Below are positions 18,996 through 27,194 of a stretch of 64,000 nt of DNA, one piece after another (positions within the stretch are counted from its first letter, which is position 1; each line of letters opens with the position of its first letter). Below the pieces are notes generated by a model that was not told the DNA's origin, made no database searches, and was given only the letters and a program-made list of their open reading frames with translations. A program made the position numbers and the translations under genes. Source of the DNA: CAZAPO01 sp044841755 (GTDB lineage: Bacteria; Bacteroidota; Bacteroidia; Flavobacteriales; Flavobacteriaceae); assembly GCA_044841755.1 (NCBI GenBank), contig JAXOFM010000003.1, positions 310,001 through 374,000 of the forward strand, read 5' to 3'.

Positions 18996-21900
18996 TTAAT
19001 TTTTTATAATTCCCTGACCTTCTATCCAAGGTGCACCAGCTGCACCTAGCTCTCTTTCTAACTGAGGTAATGTACCTTCTACAATCGGAATCAATTTAGC
19101 TTTTACCTTAGCTAATTGACTCTGAACTCGGTTCAAGAATGCTTGATGCTCGTCTGTTGGTCCATAAGTATTTCCTAAGGCTCTCCAACTAATAGCACCT
19201 CCATCACTCGCTGTTGGATTAGAACGTTCACCAATCTCGCCTTTAGTGTCATCACCGTTAAGCTCTTTATCTATATCTAATAACAAAATTCTGGTATCAT
19301 GGATCTTTTGTTGTAATGCATCACTAGGAGAACTTGCTTTATCCAATGCACGTTGCATCGCACTAATACGACTTAGGCCTCTTGATAGTGCAACATTGGT
19401 AGCCGTAAGATCTTGTTGGAATGCATCAGCCTCTTCTCTAAAGTCATTCATTTCCTTAAATGACTTTCTTGGTAAAGCACCATCATACATTGGCACAACA
19501 TTAAATGATTGTGGTCCTTGAAGGACAGTAGATTTTCCGTCTACACGCTTTACCAGGGTCACAGTATATTCTCCTGGAGTAACCATAGTTCCTCCACCTC
19601 CAAAGAAGAATCCACCACCTCCACCGGTACGAAGACGTTCGCCTCTTTTACTAGCATGTGTTAATCCCCAACTTACTCTATTGAATCCTTTTCGGTTAGT
19701 TCCTTTCACGGTATTCACTACATTTCCATTACCATCTTTAATGATCAACAAAACATCTGGTCCTTGTTGCCTGTTCTCTGCTTCAATTGCGTCCCATCCA
19801 GGAAAGTTAGTATTCGTTTTCTCTCTTGCTTTTCTTGCATCTTTAAGCGATTTTACCTTATCTGACATATAATAAGTAAAAATGGCCCCAAAAGGTGGGT
19901 TTTTAGCACTATACTCATTATCACCCTGACTTCCAACTCTATTATTTGGGCGGTACCAGTAGGCATCTTTGATAGAGAACATCGTTGCCTCTTGCGATTG
20001 CATACTTGCATTAAATTCTCTTAATGGAGTAATATCGTCAAGTATAAAGAAACCTCGACCAAAAGAAGCGGCTACAAGATCATTTTCTCTACGCTGAATA
20101 GTAATATCTCGAATGGAGATTGTTGGAATACCGCTTTTTAATTGGATCCAGTTTTTACCTCCGTTTTTTGTGAAATAGACACCAAATTCGGTAGCAGCGA
20201 AAACTAGGTTTTTATCAACATGATCTTGAACTAATCTCCAGGTTAATAAGGTTGATGGCAAGTCTCCATTCATTAGCGACCAGGTTCTCCCCTTGTTTGT
20301 ACTCTTTATCAAGTATGGTTTATAGTCTCCATACTTATGATTGTCTAGAGCTGCATATACTACATTGGCATCAAATAAATCTGCTCTAACATCATTAACA
20401 AAAGGTATGGCTGGCAATCCTTTGATACTTCCTAAACTTATTTTTTTCCAATTTGCACCACCATCTTCGGTAACTTGAATAATACCATCATCTGTTCCGG
20501 CATAGATTAATCCGTCTTGTTTTGGCGACTCTGCTAGAGATGTAATGGTGTTATAGTTTGACATAGCATTAACATCCCAGGCATTGTCCCAGCTTTGTTG
20601 CTTTCCATAATAAGGTATTGTCATACGATCTTGATTTAAAGTAAGATCTCCTGAAATCGGTCTCCATGCATCCCCCCTATTATCAGATCGCCAAACTCTT
20701 TGTGAAGCGAAGTATATACGCTTTGGATCATGTGAACTAACCAATATTGGTGCGTCCCAATTAAATCGCTCAAAAGGATCACCTTCTCGGGCTTGCGGTT
20801 GAATAAACACAGTCTCTCTTGTGGTTTGATCGATTCTCCAGAGCGCCCCCTGCTGAAATTCACCATAAGTAATATTAGGATTACCTGGTTCGGTAGCCGA
20901 TTGGTGTCCATCTGCTCCTAATGTTTTCCACCAGTCATAGTTTTTTATACCATCTGCAAAAACAGTTCTTGAAGGTCCTCCATGCGAACCATTATCTTGT
21001 GTACCACCATAGATCTTATAAAATGGTTTACTGTCATCTACAGCTACCTTAAAATACTGTGTAATTGGTAGATTGCTTACATACTTCCAACTATTTGTTA
21101 GATCAAAACTTTCATACAATCCACCATCGGTACCGATAAGTAAGTAATTAGGGTCCGATTTTTTAAATACTAAAGAATGTGAGTCACTATGTTGATTAGA
21201 TCGCTTCATTCTTTTAAATGTCTTTCCATGATCATTAGACTCTAAAGCAGCATTATTCATAAAATAAATGGTGCCTTCATGATGCGGTGAAGCAATGATT
21301 TCTTGATAGTAATGCGGTCCTGTTCCTCCAGAAACTGCATCAGATTGCTTGGTCCATGACTCTCCCCCGTTAGTAGTCATATAAAATGCTCCTTTAGTTC
21401 TATCGAGTTCCAAAGCGGCATAAACCACTTCTGAATTAAAAGGAGAAATTGCTAATCCTGTTTTACCTAGATTTGATTTAGGAATCCCATTGGTTAATTT
21501 TTTCCAAGTATTACCACCGTCGGTACTTTTATGTAATCCTGATCCAGGTCCACCTCCTAAATATCCTGCCACAGTACGATGTCTCTGCCATGTCGCAGCA
21601 TATAAAATATCAGGGTTATTATGATCTATTACCATATCTGTAGCACCAATCCATTCACTATCACCTAAGGTACGCTTCCAAGTTTTACCACCATCTTCTG
21701 ATTTGAATACACCGCGATCCCCTCCTTTTGTCCATAGAGGTCCTTGCGATGCTACCCAAATTATATTAGAGTTTTCTGGATGTACAATAATTTTTGATAA
21801 ATGCTCGGAGTTTTTTAATCCCATATTTTTCCATGTCCTTCCATCATCATGACTTACATAGATTCCATCGCCAAACGAAACGTGACGACCACCAACGTTT

Positions 21901-22232
21901 TCTCCTGTACCCAACCAAATGGTATGCGGATTATTAGGGTCGATAGTAATACAACCTGTCGAATACACAGGCTTATTATCAAAAATAGGTTTCCATGTTG
22001 TTCCTGAATTAGTTGTTTTCCATACTCCTCCAGAACCAACGGCTACATACCATACATTTTCATTCTCCGGATGTATAGCAATATCTGCGATACGCCCAGA
22101 GGTAAATGCAGGACCAATATTTCTAAATTTTAATCCACTAAAAGTGGATGACTTCATGTCTTGTGACGATGAAGAAAATGACATTCCTATCATACATATT
22201 GAAAGGAATGCTGCTTTAATGAATTTTTTCAT
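18996..22232 (-). CDS. Exported BNR/Asp-box repeat protein (VPS10/sortilin-type beta-propeller), paralog 2
   Basis: A 1078-residue secreted protein with a signal peptide (residues 1-23, cleavage near SSQ). About ten Asp-box repeats of the S-x-D-G-G-x-T-W type run from residue 60 to about 720. They start with FRNIGPAFTSGRIADIAIHP, the same opening theme as paralog 1 (FEYRPVGPGRGGRVTTV). A glycine-rich stretch (RTGGGGGFFFGGGG) sits near residue 880 and a helical tail follows. No catalytic residues are recognisable. The start lies 31 bases after the stop of the CocE/S15-type hydrolase gene, so the two are probably one transcript. The two paralogs share architecture but are clearly diverged, so the duplication is old. 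Function is inferred only as extracellular binding or processing of peptides or polysaccharide. Confidence 0.85.
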   Translation of the reverse strand: MKKFIKAAFLSICMIGMSFSSSSQDMKSSTFSGLKFRNIGPAFTSGRIADIAIHPENENVWYVAVGSGGVWKTTNSGTTWKPIFDNKPVYSTGCITIDPNNPHTIWLGTGENVGGRHVSFGDGIYVSHDDGRTWKNMGLKNSEHLSKIIVHPENSNIIWVASQGPLWTKGGDRGVFKSEDGGKTWKRTLGDSEWIGATDMVIDHNNPDILYAATWQRHRTVAGYLGGGPGSGLHKSTDGGNTWKKLTNGIPKSNLGKTGLAISPFNSEVVYAALELDRTKGAFYMTTNGGESWTKQSDAVSGGTGPHYYQEIIASPHHEGTIYFMNNAALESNDHGKTFKRMKRSNQHSDSHSLVFKKSDPNYLLIGTDGGLYESFDLTNSWKYVSNLPITQYFKVAVDDSKPFYKIYGGTQDNGSHGGPSRTVFADGIKNYDWWKTLGADGHQSATEPGNPNITYGEFQQGALWRIDQTTRETVFIQPQAREGDPFERFNWDAPILVSSHDPKRIYFASQRVWRSDNRGDAWRPISGDLTLNQDRMTIPYYGKQQSWDNAWDVNAMSNYNTITSLAESPKQDGLIYAGTDDGIIQVTEDGGANWKKISLGSIKGLPAIPFVNDVRADLFDANVVYAALDNHKYGDYKPYLIKSTNKGRTWSLMNGDLPSTLLTWRLVQDHVDKNLVFAATEFGVYFTKNGGKNWIQLKSGIPTISIRDITIQRRENDLVAASFGRGFFILDDITPLREFNASMQSQEATMFSIKDAYWYRPNNRVGSQGDNEYSAKNPPFGAIFTYYMSDKVKSLKDARKAREKTNTNFPGWDAIEAENRQQGPDVLLIIKDGNGNVVNTVKGTNRKGFNRVSWGLTHASKRGERLRTGGGGGFFFGGGGTMVTPGEYTVTLVKRVDGKSTVLQGPQSFNVVPMYDGALPRKSFKEMNDFREEADAFQQDLTATNVALSRGLSRISAMQRALDKASSPSDALQQKIHDTRILLLDIDKELNGDDTKGEIGERSNPTASDGGAISWRALGNTYGPTDEHQAFLNRVQSQLAKVKAKLIPIVEGTLPQLERELGAAGAPWIEGQGIIKN

Positions 22233-22263
22233 TTTAAATGAATTATTAAATGTTATGTTGTAC

Positions 22264-24147
22264 TTATTTTTTAACTATTGGCAAACGAATTTGAGATGGA
22301 TGCTCTGATGAATGATGTACATTATTGTGAGCAACTACACCTGAAGCTTCATCGTAATTACTTCCTCCAGTATTCATGTTTCTTGCGAAACGAGGAAAAT
22401 TACTAGATGATATCTCAATACGAATACGATGTCCTTTCTTAAAGACATTGCTTGTTGCCATTGGTGTTAGATCTACTTTATACACTTCTCCCTCTACCAT
22501 AAACACTTCCTTATCATATCCTTCTCGATATCTGACCCTTTGAATTGTTTCATCCAAATTATATGCTTTTCCATCAGGATATACATCAATTAACTTTATG
22601 GTGAAGTCTGTATCTCTGGCATCAGATGAGACATATAATGTTGACTCAATAAATCCAGAAACTTCTGTATCTTCCTGTAAAACATCTGTAGTGTAGACCA
22701 GAATATCATGTCTAGCCTCCATATCTCTTTGATCAAAAGCACCACCTTGAACTGCATTTCCTGTACAGCATACATTTCCACCATATGATGGAACTGGAGC
22801 CATTGGGTCATAGGTGAAACTATCTGGGTTGTCTCCATTAGGATTTTGGGTAGTCAATTTACCGTCACCAAACCTGCTATTAGCTTTACCTCCGCTATTC
22901 AGATAGTATGTTACTAATTCAGAGTTTTCTGGCGGCCAAGTATTAGATGATTGCCATTTGTTAACTCCCATGGTATAATACTGTACACGTGGTGTTGTTT
23001 CTTTAAAATCGTTTTCTTCTCCCTTAAGCCAAAGATCAAACCACTTATAAATTTGCTCATCATAATTTAATCTAGCATCGCCAACACTACGTTCGCCAAC
23101 GATAGTGTTTTCAGTGGCTCTTGTGAACCTACAATGCAATGTTGGAGCAATTACCATATATTGATTATCTCTAATCTGAGGGTCTTCCGTATTATTTCTT
23201 ACATGATTGAATAATGCTAGATTTGGAGTAGTAGAAACATCATACCATGATGCAAACCAAAAACTTGGGACACCTATTTCCATATTATCATGGTACAAAC
23301 CACCTTTAAACCAATCTGGATGATTTGGTTTTCTTCTTACCATTTTATCAAAAATTTCACGCTTTCCATCAATATTCTTTATAATATCTTGAATTGGTAA
23401 ATGACTCAGAGCCTCACTCATGTCAATTGGAGGGTTCTCTGGTGCGAGATCATAGAATCTTGAAATTCTTATCAAGTCTTGTTGAGATGCTCCTGCAGGG
23501 ATACGAGGTTTATAACGATCATGTTCCACGCTATATAACCAAGAAAAGAACAGCAATTGTTCTACTCCTCCTCTATACCAGTTTCCTTGTTCGTTAATAT
23601 CTCCAACGCGACCGACTCCTGCACCATAAGCTTGTGGTACCATAGCTGCATGAGATGGATGATCTAGGGCTGCAACTGCCATTTGCCATTCGGCAGTTGA
23701 GGAACAACCAAATGTACCGATCTTGCCATTAGACCATAATTGATCTTTCATCCAGGTAAAGGCATCATAACCATCTGTCAATGGTACGCCCAAAATATCC
23801 CATTGACCTTCAGAGTAATATCTTCCTCTTTCGTTTTGAACTACGTAAGCATAACCTCGTTTAACAGCTTCGTAAGCCCTTTGTGCAGTTCTCGTTCTAC
23901 GCTCTCCATCTCCCCAAGAATTAAAATTATAAGGTGTTCTTGAAAAAATAATGGGAACTTTCTCACTGGTTTTTGGTCTGTAGATATCTGTTGCCAAGCG
24001 TATACCATCACGCATTGGCATCATTACTTTTTGATCAATTATAGCGATCTCTTTTAACTTCTCTAAGATATCATCTTGTGCTTGCAGGTAAGAGTTACCA
24101 AGCAGAAATAGCACAAGCACAAACCAAAGGTTTGGTTGCTTTTTCAT
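22264..24147 (-). CDS. Exported CocE/NonD family hydrolase (X-Pro dipeptidyl-peptidase S15 type)
   Basis: A 627-residue protein with a signal peptide (residues 1-23, cleavage near LQAQ). The N-terminal alpha/beta hydrolase domain begins MPMRDGIRLATDIYRP, the family hallmark, and carries the nucleophile in GTFGCSSTAEW (GxSxxx context). The C-terminal part (about 380-627) is the jelly-roll X-Pro dipeptidyl-peptidase domain, with the segment EVSGFIESTLYVSSDARDTD and the terminal SSNFPRFARNMN. Family activities include acyl-ester hydrolysis, glutaryl-7-ACA acylase and removal of X-Pro dipeptides; the peptidase neighbours favour a peptidase, which is inference. It is the first gene of a reverse operon with BNR protein 2. 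The leader contains AACCAACCAAATA, identical over 13 bases to the leader of the M19 dipeptidase gene. Confidence 0.88.
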   Translation of the reverse strand: MKKQPNLWFVLVLFLLGNSYLQAQDDILEKLKEIAIIDQKVMMPMRDGIRLATDIYRPKTSEKVPIIFSRTPYNFNSWGDGERRTRTAQRAYEAVKRGYAYVVQNERGRYYSEGQWDILGVPLTDGYDAFTWMKDQLWSNGKIGTFGCSSTAEWQMAVAALDHPSHAAMVPQAYGAGVGRVGDINEQGNWYRGGVEQLLFFSWLYSVEHDRYKPRIPAGASQQDLIRISRFYDLAPENPPIDMSEALSHLPIQDIIKNIDGKREIFDKMVRRKPNHPDWFKGGLYHDNMEIGVPSFWFASWYDVSTTPNLALFNHVRNNTEDPQIRDNQYMVIAPTLHCRFTRATENTIVGERSVGDARLNYDEQIYKWFDLWLKGEENDFKETTPRVQYYTMGVNKWQSSNTWPPENSELVTYYLNSGGKANSRFGDGKLTTQNPNGDNPDSFTYDPMAPVPSYGGNVCCTGNAVQGGAFDQRDMEARHDILVYTTDVLQEDTEVSGFIESTLYVSSDARDTDFTIKLIDVYPDGKAYNLDETIQRVRYREGYDKEVFMVEGEVYKVDLTPMATSNVFKKGHRIRIEISSSNFPRFARNMNTGGSNYDEASGVVAHNNVHHSSEHPSQIRLPIVKK

Positions 24148-24160
24148 TATGTGAATATTT

Positions 24161-24168
24161 GGTTGGTT
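24161..24168 (-). promoter_or_regulatory. AACCAACC leader motif upstream of the CocE/S15-type gene
   Basis: Reverse-strand AACCAACC ends 13 bases before the ATG at 24147. The match to the M19 dipeptidase leader extends to 13 bases (AACCAACCAAATA). Confidence 0.45.
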
Positions 24169-24264
24169 ATAAAGTATTAAAGGTAGAAAAATGAAACTAT
24201 AAATTAAAGCTCTTCAATAGTTTTAACAGAACTCTAATTACCAACCAGAAAGAAATTTTAGAAA

Positions 24265-25815
24265 CTATACAGGCATCTTCCCATGTATACTCATATAAAC
24301 TTCATCAAAATTTGAACGAATGTATGATCGAAGCTTTTTCTTATAATCATCTTTTAGCCACTCAACAAAGTTAAATGTGCTTTTACTAATGCATTTTGTA
24401 TAACGACCTATGCGATGATCAATATCATCATTTAAGAGCTTCATAAGTATCAATGCATCAAACATATCCTCACTGTTTTCTATACAGATATGGGCGTGTT
24501 GCTTGATAGATTTTTCGAGTACAGTTTTTGTTGATTCTCCTTTACGAATACTTTGCACGTAAACCTCTCTGATATCAAGATAAACTTCTTCGGAATTTGA
24601 AAACTCATTTCTTACTTCCTCAGGCATTTCATAACGGAAGTTGCCTTCAATTTCCTCATCACTCAAAATACCATCTAAATAATAGTTTGGTGATTTAAAA
24701 ATTCGCTGCCAATCAAGGTTACTTCCCCATGGGCCAAAACGATAAAAGTTATTTCCTAAATCAATAACTTTGAAAGTTTCTTTGTCTTCCAAAATTCTTG
24801 AACCTCTACCAATCATTTGATAATAAAGGGTTAAGGATTTTGTTGCTCTGTTAAGAATAATAGATTCTACACTTGGTTCATCAAATCCTGTAGTAAGTAT
24901 ACTTACCGAAGTTAATATTGCATCTGGAGTTTCATGAAACCATTTTAGTATGAGCTCACGATCTTTTTTCGAATGCGTGTTATCTAGATGTGCAATTGGG
25001 TAACCTGCATTTCTAAAAGTATCATACACACAAAGAGAAGTGTTGATTCCATTATTAAAAATTAAGGTTTTCTTTCCTTTAGAAGTCTCCTCATAAGCAT
25101 GCATAAGCTTACCAAGCATGTCGTGGTTAGTATAGAGATCTTCTGAAGATTTAACTGTATAATCTCCATTGGCACCAACAACCAATGATGTTAAACCAAC
25201 ATTGTAGCTAAAGGTTTCTGCACGAGCTAAAAACTTATTCTTTATCAACGACTCAATAGACTCTCCAACAATTAACTCATCATAATTATCAGTCATTGGT
25301 AAATTAATGTTGGAACTTAAAGGAGTAGCTGTTACACCAAGAATAAATGATTTATAGAAAAACTTAAAAAGCTTAGTGAATGAATTATAATGAGCTTCAT
25401 CAATAATTACCAAACCAACGTCGGAAATGTCTAGCTTATCATCATTTAACCTATTGTTCAAGGTTTCTACCATTGCTACAAAACAAGAATACTCATTTTG
25501 ATCATCTAACTTCGCCTTACTATCAATAACTTTATTCTTAACATTGAATTCGGTCAGCATGTTAGAAGTTTGTTTACAAAGTTCAATTCTATGCGTCATG
25601 ACCAATACCTTCTTAGAGTGATTTTTTAGGTATTGCCTAACAATTTCAGAGAAGATTACTGTCTTTCCTCCTCCAGTTGGTAATTGATATAGTAGATGAT
25701 AATCTTCTGGAGCGTCATCAAATGCTTTAAAAATTTTACTAATAGCTCCTTTTTGGTAGCTATAAAGCTCCTTCCCGGTTTTCCGTTCTTGTAATTCTGA
25801 GGTTGATACTAACAT
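24265..25815 (-). CDS. DEAD/DEAH box helicase (superfamily 2)
   Basis: A 516-residue ATP-dependent helicase-like protein. Motif Q/I region: ELYSYQKGAI then Walker A LPTGGGKT; motif II IIDEAH; motif III GVTATPL; motif V/VI TTGFDEPSVESI and YYQMIGRGSR. Domain order is helicase core (about 15-360) then a 150-residue C-terminal part without recognisable domain. The start is placed at the ATG at 25815, because the 42 residues added by the upstream ATG at 25941 do not look coding (aromatic/basic, AT-driven). It has the look of the Rad25/restriction-subunit-like SF2 group, but no methylase, nuclease or other defence gene is adjacent, so no defence role is claimed. It stands alone among secreted hydrolase genes. 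Confidence 0.85.
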   Translation of the reverse strand: MLVSTSELQERKTGKELYSYQKGAISKIFKAFDDAPEDYHLLYQLPTGGGKTVIFSEIVRQYLKNHSKKVLVMTHRIELCKQTSNMLTEFNVKNKVIDSKAKLDDQNEYSCFVAMVETLNNRLNDDKLDISDVGLVIIDEAHYNSFTKLFKFFYKSFILGVTATPLSSNINLPMTDNYDELIVGESIESLIKNKFLARAETFSYNVGLTSLVVGANGDYTVKSSEDLYTNHDMLGKLMHAYEETSKGKKTLIFNNGINTSLCVYDTFRNAGYPIAHLDNTHSKKDRELILKWFHETPDAILTSVSILTTGFDEPSVESIILNRATKSLTLYYQMIGRGSRILEDKETFKVIDLGNNFYRFGPWGSNLDWQRIFKSPNYYLDGILSDEEIEGNFRYEMPEEVRNEFSNSEEVYLDIREVYVQSIRKGESTKTVLEKSIKQHAHICIENSEDMFDALILMKLLNDDIDHRIGRYTKCISKSTFNFVEWLKDDYKKKLRSYIRSNFDEVYMSIHGKMPV

Positions 25816-26050
25816 TAAAATAGCATGATTAACAAGTTGCAAAAATACGGTCTTTTTTGAGTTTATTTTTAATGAATAGGAAAATATTCTAACAAAGTTT
25901 TTAAAGAATTGTTGAAAACATAGGTATGTTATCTTCACCATATTTCATGAGTGATAAACATGCAATATTTGCATTTTAAATGCTTTCTGAGTAAATTGTT
26001 AGTACTTAATTAATTGCAAAACAATATTTTACTAACTAAAACTATTTATT

Positions 26051-26485
26051 ATGTCTAATTCAAACAAACCCGGAATCGCTTTTTGGATTGTGGGTATCAT
26101 TGCTTTATTATGGAATGGTTCTGGTGTCTATTACTACCTGAACAGTGCATTTGATACAGAAGCTTCAAAAGCAGGTCTTTCGCCAGAGCAGATTGATTTT
26201 ATGAACAATGTTCCTGCTTGGTATACAGCACTTTTTGCTCTTGCTGTATTTGGAGGTATTATTGCTGCAATATTGTTTTTGATGAAGAAAAAAATGGCAG
26301 TTCCTTTGTTTATGCTATCTTTTATTTGTGCAACTATTAATGAAATTTATTGGCTATTCGGTACAGATGCGCCCACGGTTTTTGCTGATCAACAACCTTA
26401 CTTAATGCCTGTACTAGTTGTTGTAATAGCAGTATTCTTAGTTTGGTACTCTAGAGATCAAAAAGCAAAAGGAATTTTATCATGA
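26051..26485 (+). CDS. Small four-helix membrane protein, conserved in flavobacteria
   Basis: A 144-residue inner-membrane protein with four hydrophobic segments (about residues 8-30, 57-77, 82-103, 116-137) and short charged ends. Homologues, as I remember them, are common in marine flavobacteria and often carry the label 'sugar transporter', which nothing in the sequence supports: four helices and no transporter signature. The conserved-looking element is the PAWYTALFALAVFGG segment between helices 1 and 2. It is monocistronic: a strong terminator follows 20 bases after the stop. Function unknown. Confidence 0.75.
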   Translation: MSNSNKPGIAFWIVGIIALLWNGSGVYYYLNSAFDTEASKAGLSPEQIDFMNNVPAWYTALFALAVFGGIIAAILFLMKKKMAVPLFMLSFICATINEIYWLFGTDAPTVFADQQPYLMPVLVVVIAVFLVWYSRDQKAKGILS

Positions 26486-26505
26486 TCAAGACTCACATGA
26501 TATTA

Positions 26506-26532
26506 AGCTCGAACTAGTTCGGGCTTTTTTTA
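26506..26532 (+). terminator. Intrinsic terminator after the small membrane protein gene
   Basis: Nine-pair stem AGCTCGAAC / GTTCGGGCT (26506-26514 and 26517-26525, one G-T pair) followed by a run of seven T. The core includes the palindrome GAACTAGTTC. Confidence 0.9.
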
Positions 26533-26585
26533 TGGTATCATTTTTGATTTTCATAATTCAACATTAACATTTCAAAACTTAAATT

Positions 26586-27143
26586 ATAAGAAACAAAAGA
26601 ACTGCCCCAAAGGTAAATGCTGGTTCTATGGCAGACATTGCATTTTTATTATTGATCTTCTTTCTTGTTACGACAACTATTGCTAGTGATAAGGGCTTTA
26701 ACAGAAAACTTCCCAAATTATGTCAACCAGAGACTAATTGTTCAACAGAAATCAATTAAAGAAACATTTTAAGAATTGCTTTAAATAGCAAACAAGAAAT
26801 TATGGTTAATAATGATTTGGTTTCTATAGATGAGATAAAAGATAGAGTAAAACTGTTTGTAGATAACAATGGCGATAACAGTTGTGATTATTGTAATGGA
26901 TTAAGAATAGAAAACTCATCTGATAATCCTACTAAAGCTGTTGTATCCTTAAAGAGTGGTCCTCAATCAACTTATAACTTATTTATTAAGGTACAAGATG
27001 AACTAAAAAAAGAATATTTTGATCTAAGGGTAGATTATGCAAGAAAAGTACTGAATAAGAACATAGAAGAGTTAACCCAAGAAGAGCTTAAACAAGTTAA
27101 AGAAGTATATCCTTTTATTGTTTCAGAGGCAGAAACGAATTAA
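26586..27143 (+). pseudogene. exbD: Inactivated exbD (TonB-system energy transducer) gene
   Basis: One continuous frame of 186 codons reads as an ExbD/TolR protein: TAPKVNAGSMADIAFLLLIF (the family's N-terminal helix with its essential aspartate), then DKGFNRKLP, then after codon 58 a region ending FIVSEAETN. Two lesions are visible. The position where the start codon belongs (26586-26588, just before AGAAACAAA) is ATA, not ATG. Codon 58 (26757-26759) is an in-frame TAA, after which the ExbD frame goes on (RNILRIALNS...). No frameshift is present. The only intact piece is the periplasmic C-terminal part from an internal ATG at 26802, which lacks the membrane anchor and cannot work as ExbD. 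No exbB or tonB lies next to it, so this is a decayed extra copy. Recent decay is suggested by the otherwise well-kept coding sequence. Confidence 0.88.
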
Positions 27144-27156
27144 ATCTTTTTATTCA

Positions 27157-27164
27157 TATATTTG
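27157..27164 (+). promoter_or_regulatory. Candidate -7 promoter box for the M19 dipeptidase gene
   Basis: TATATTTG matches TAnnTTTG and lies 30 bases before the ATG at 27195. This would give a leader of roughly 25 bases that contains the AACCAACC motif. A -33 TTTG partner is not obvious. Confidence 0.5.
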
Positions 27165-27181
27165 GTTGAATGAAACAATTA

Positions 27182-27189
27182 AACCAACC
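27182..27189 (+). promoter_or_regulatory. AACCAACC leader motif upstream of the M19 dipeptidase gene
   Basis: AACCAACC ends 5 bases before the ATG at 27195, as part of AACCAACCAAATA shared with the CocE/S15-type gene leader. Confidence 0.45.
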
Positions 27190-27194
27190 AAATA

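Noticed and set aside
24265..25815. Restriction or phage-defence helicase
   Set aside because: The SF2 core is real, but no methylase, nuclease or other defence gene is nearby.
26802..27143. A separate small hypothetical gene of 113 residues
   Set aside because: It is in frame with, and continues, the exbD coding sequence upstream; only the start-codon loss and the TAA at 26757 make it look like its own gene.
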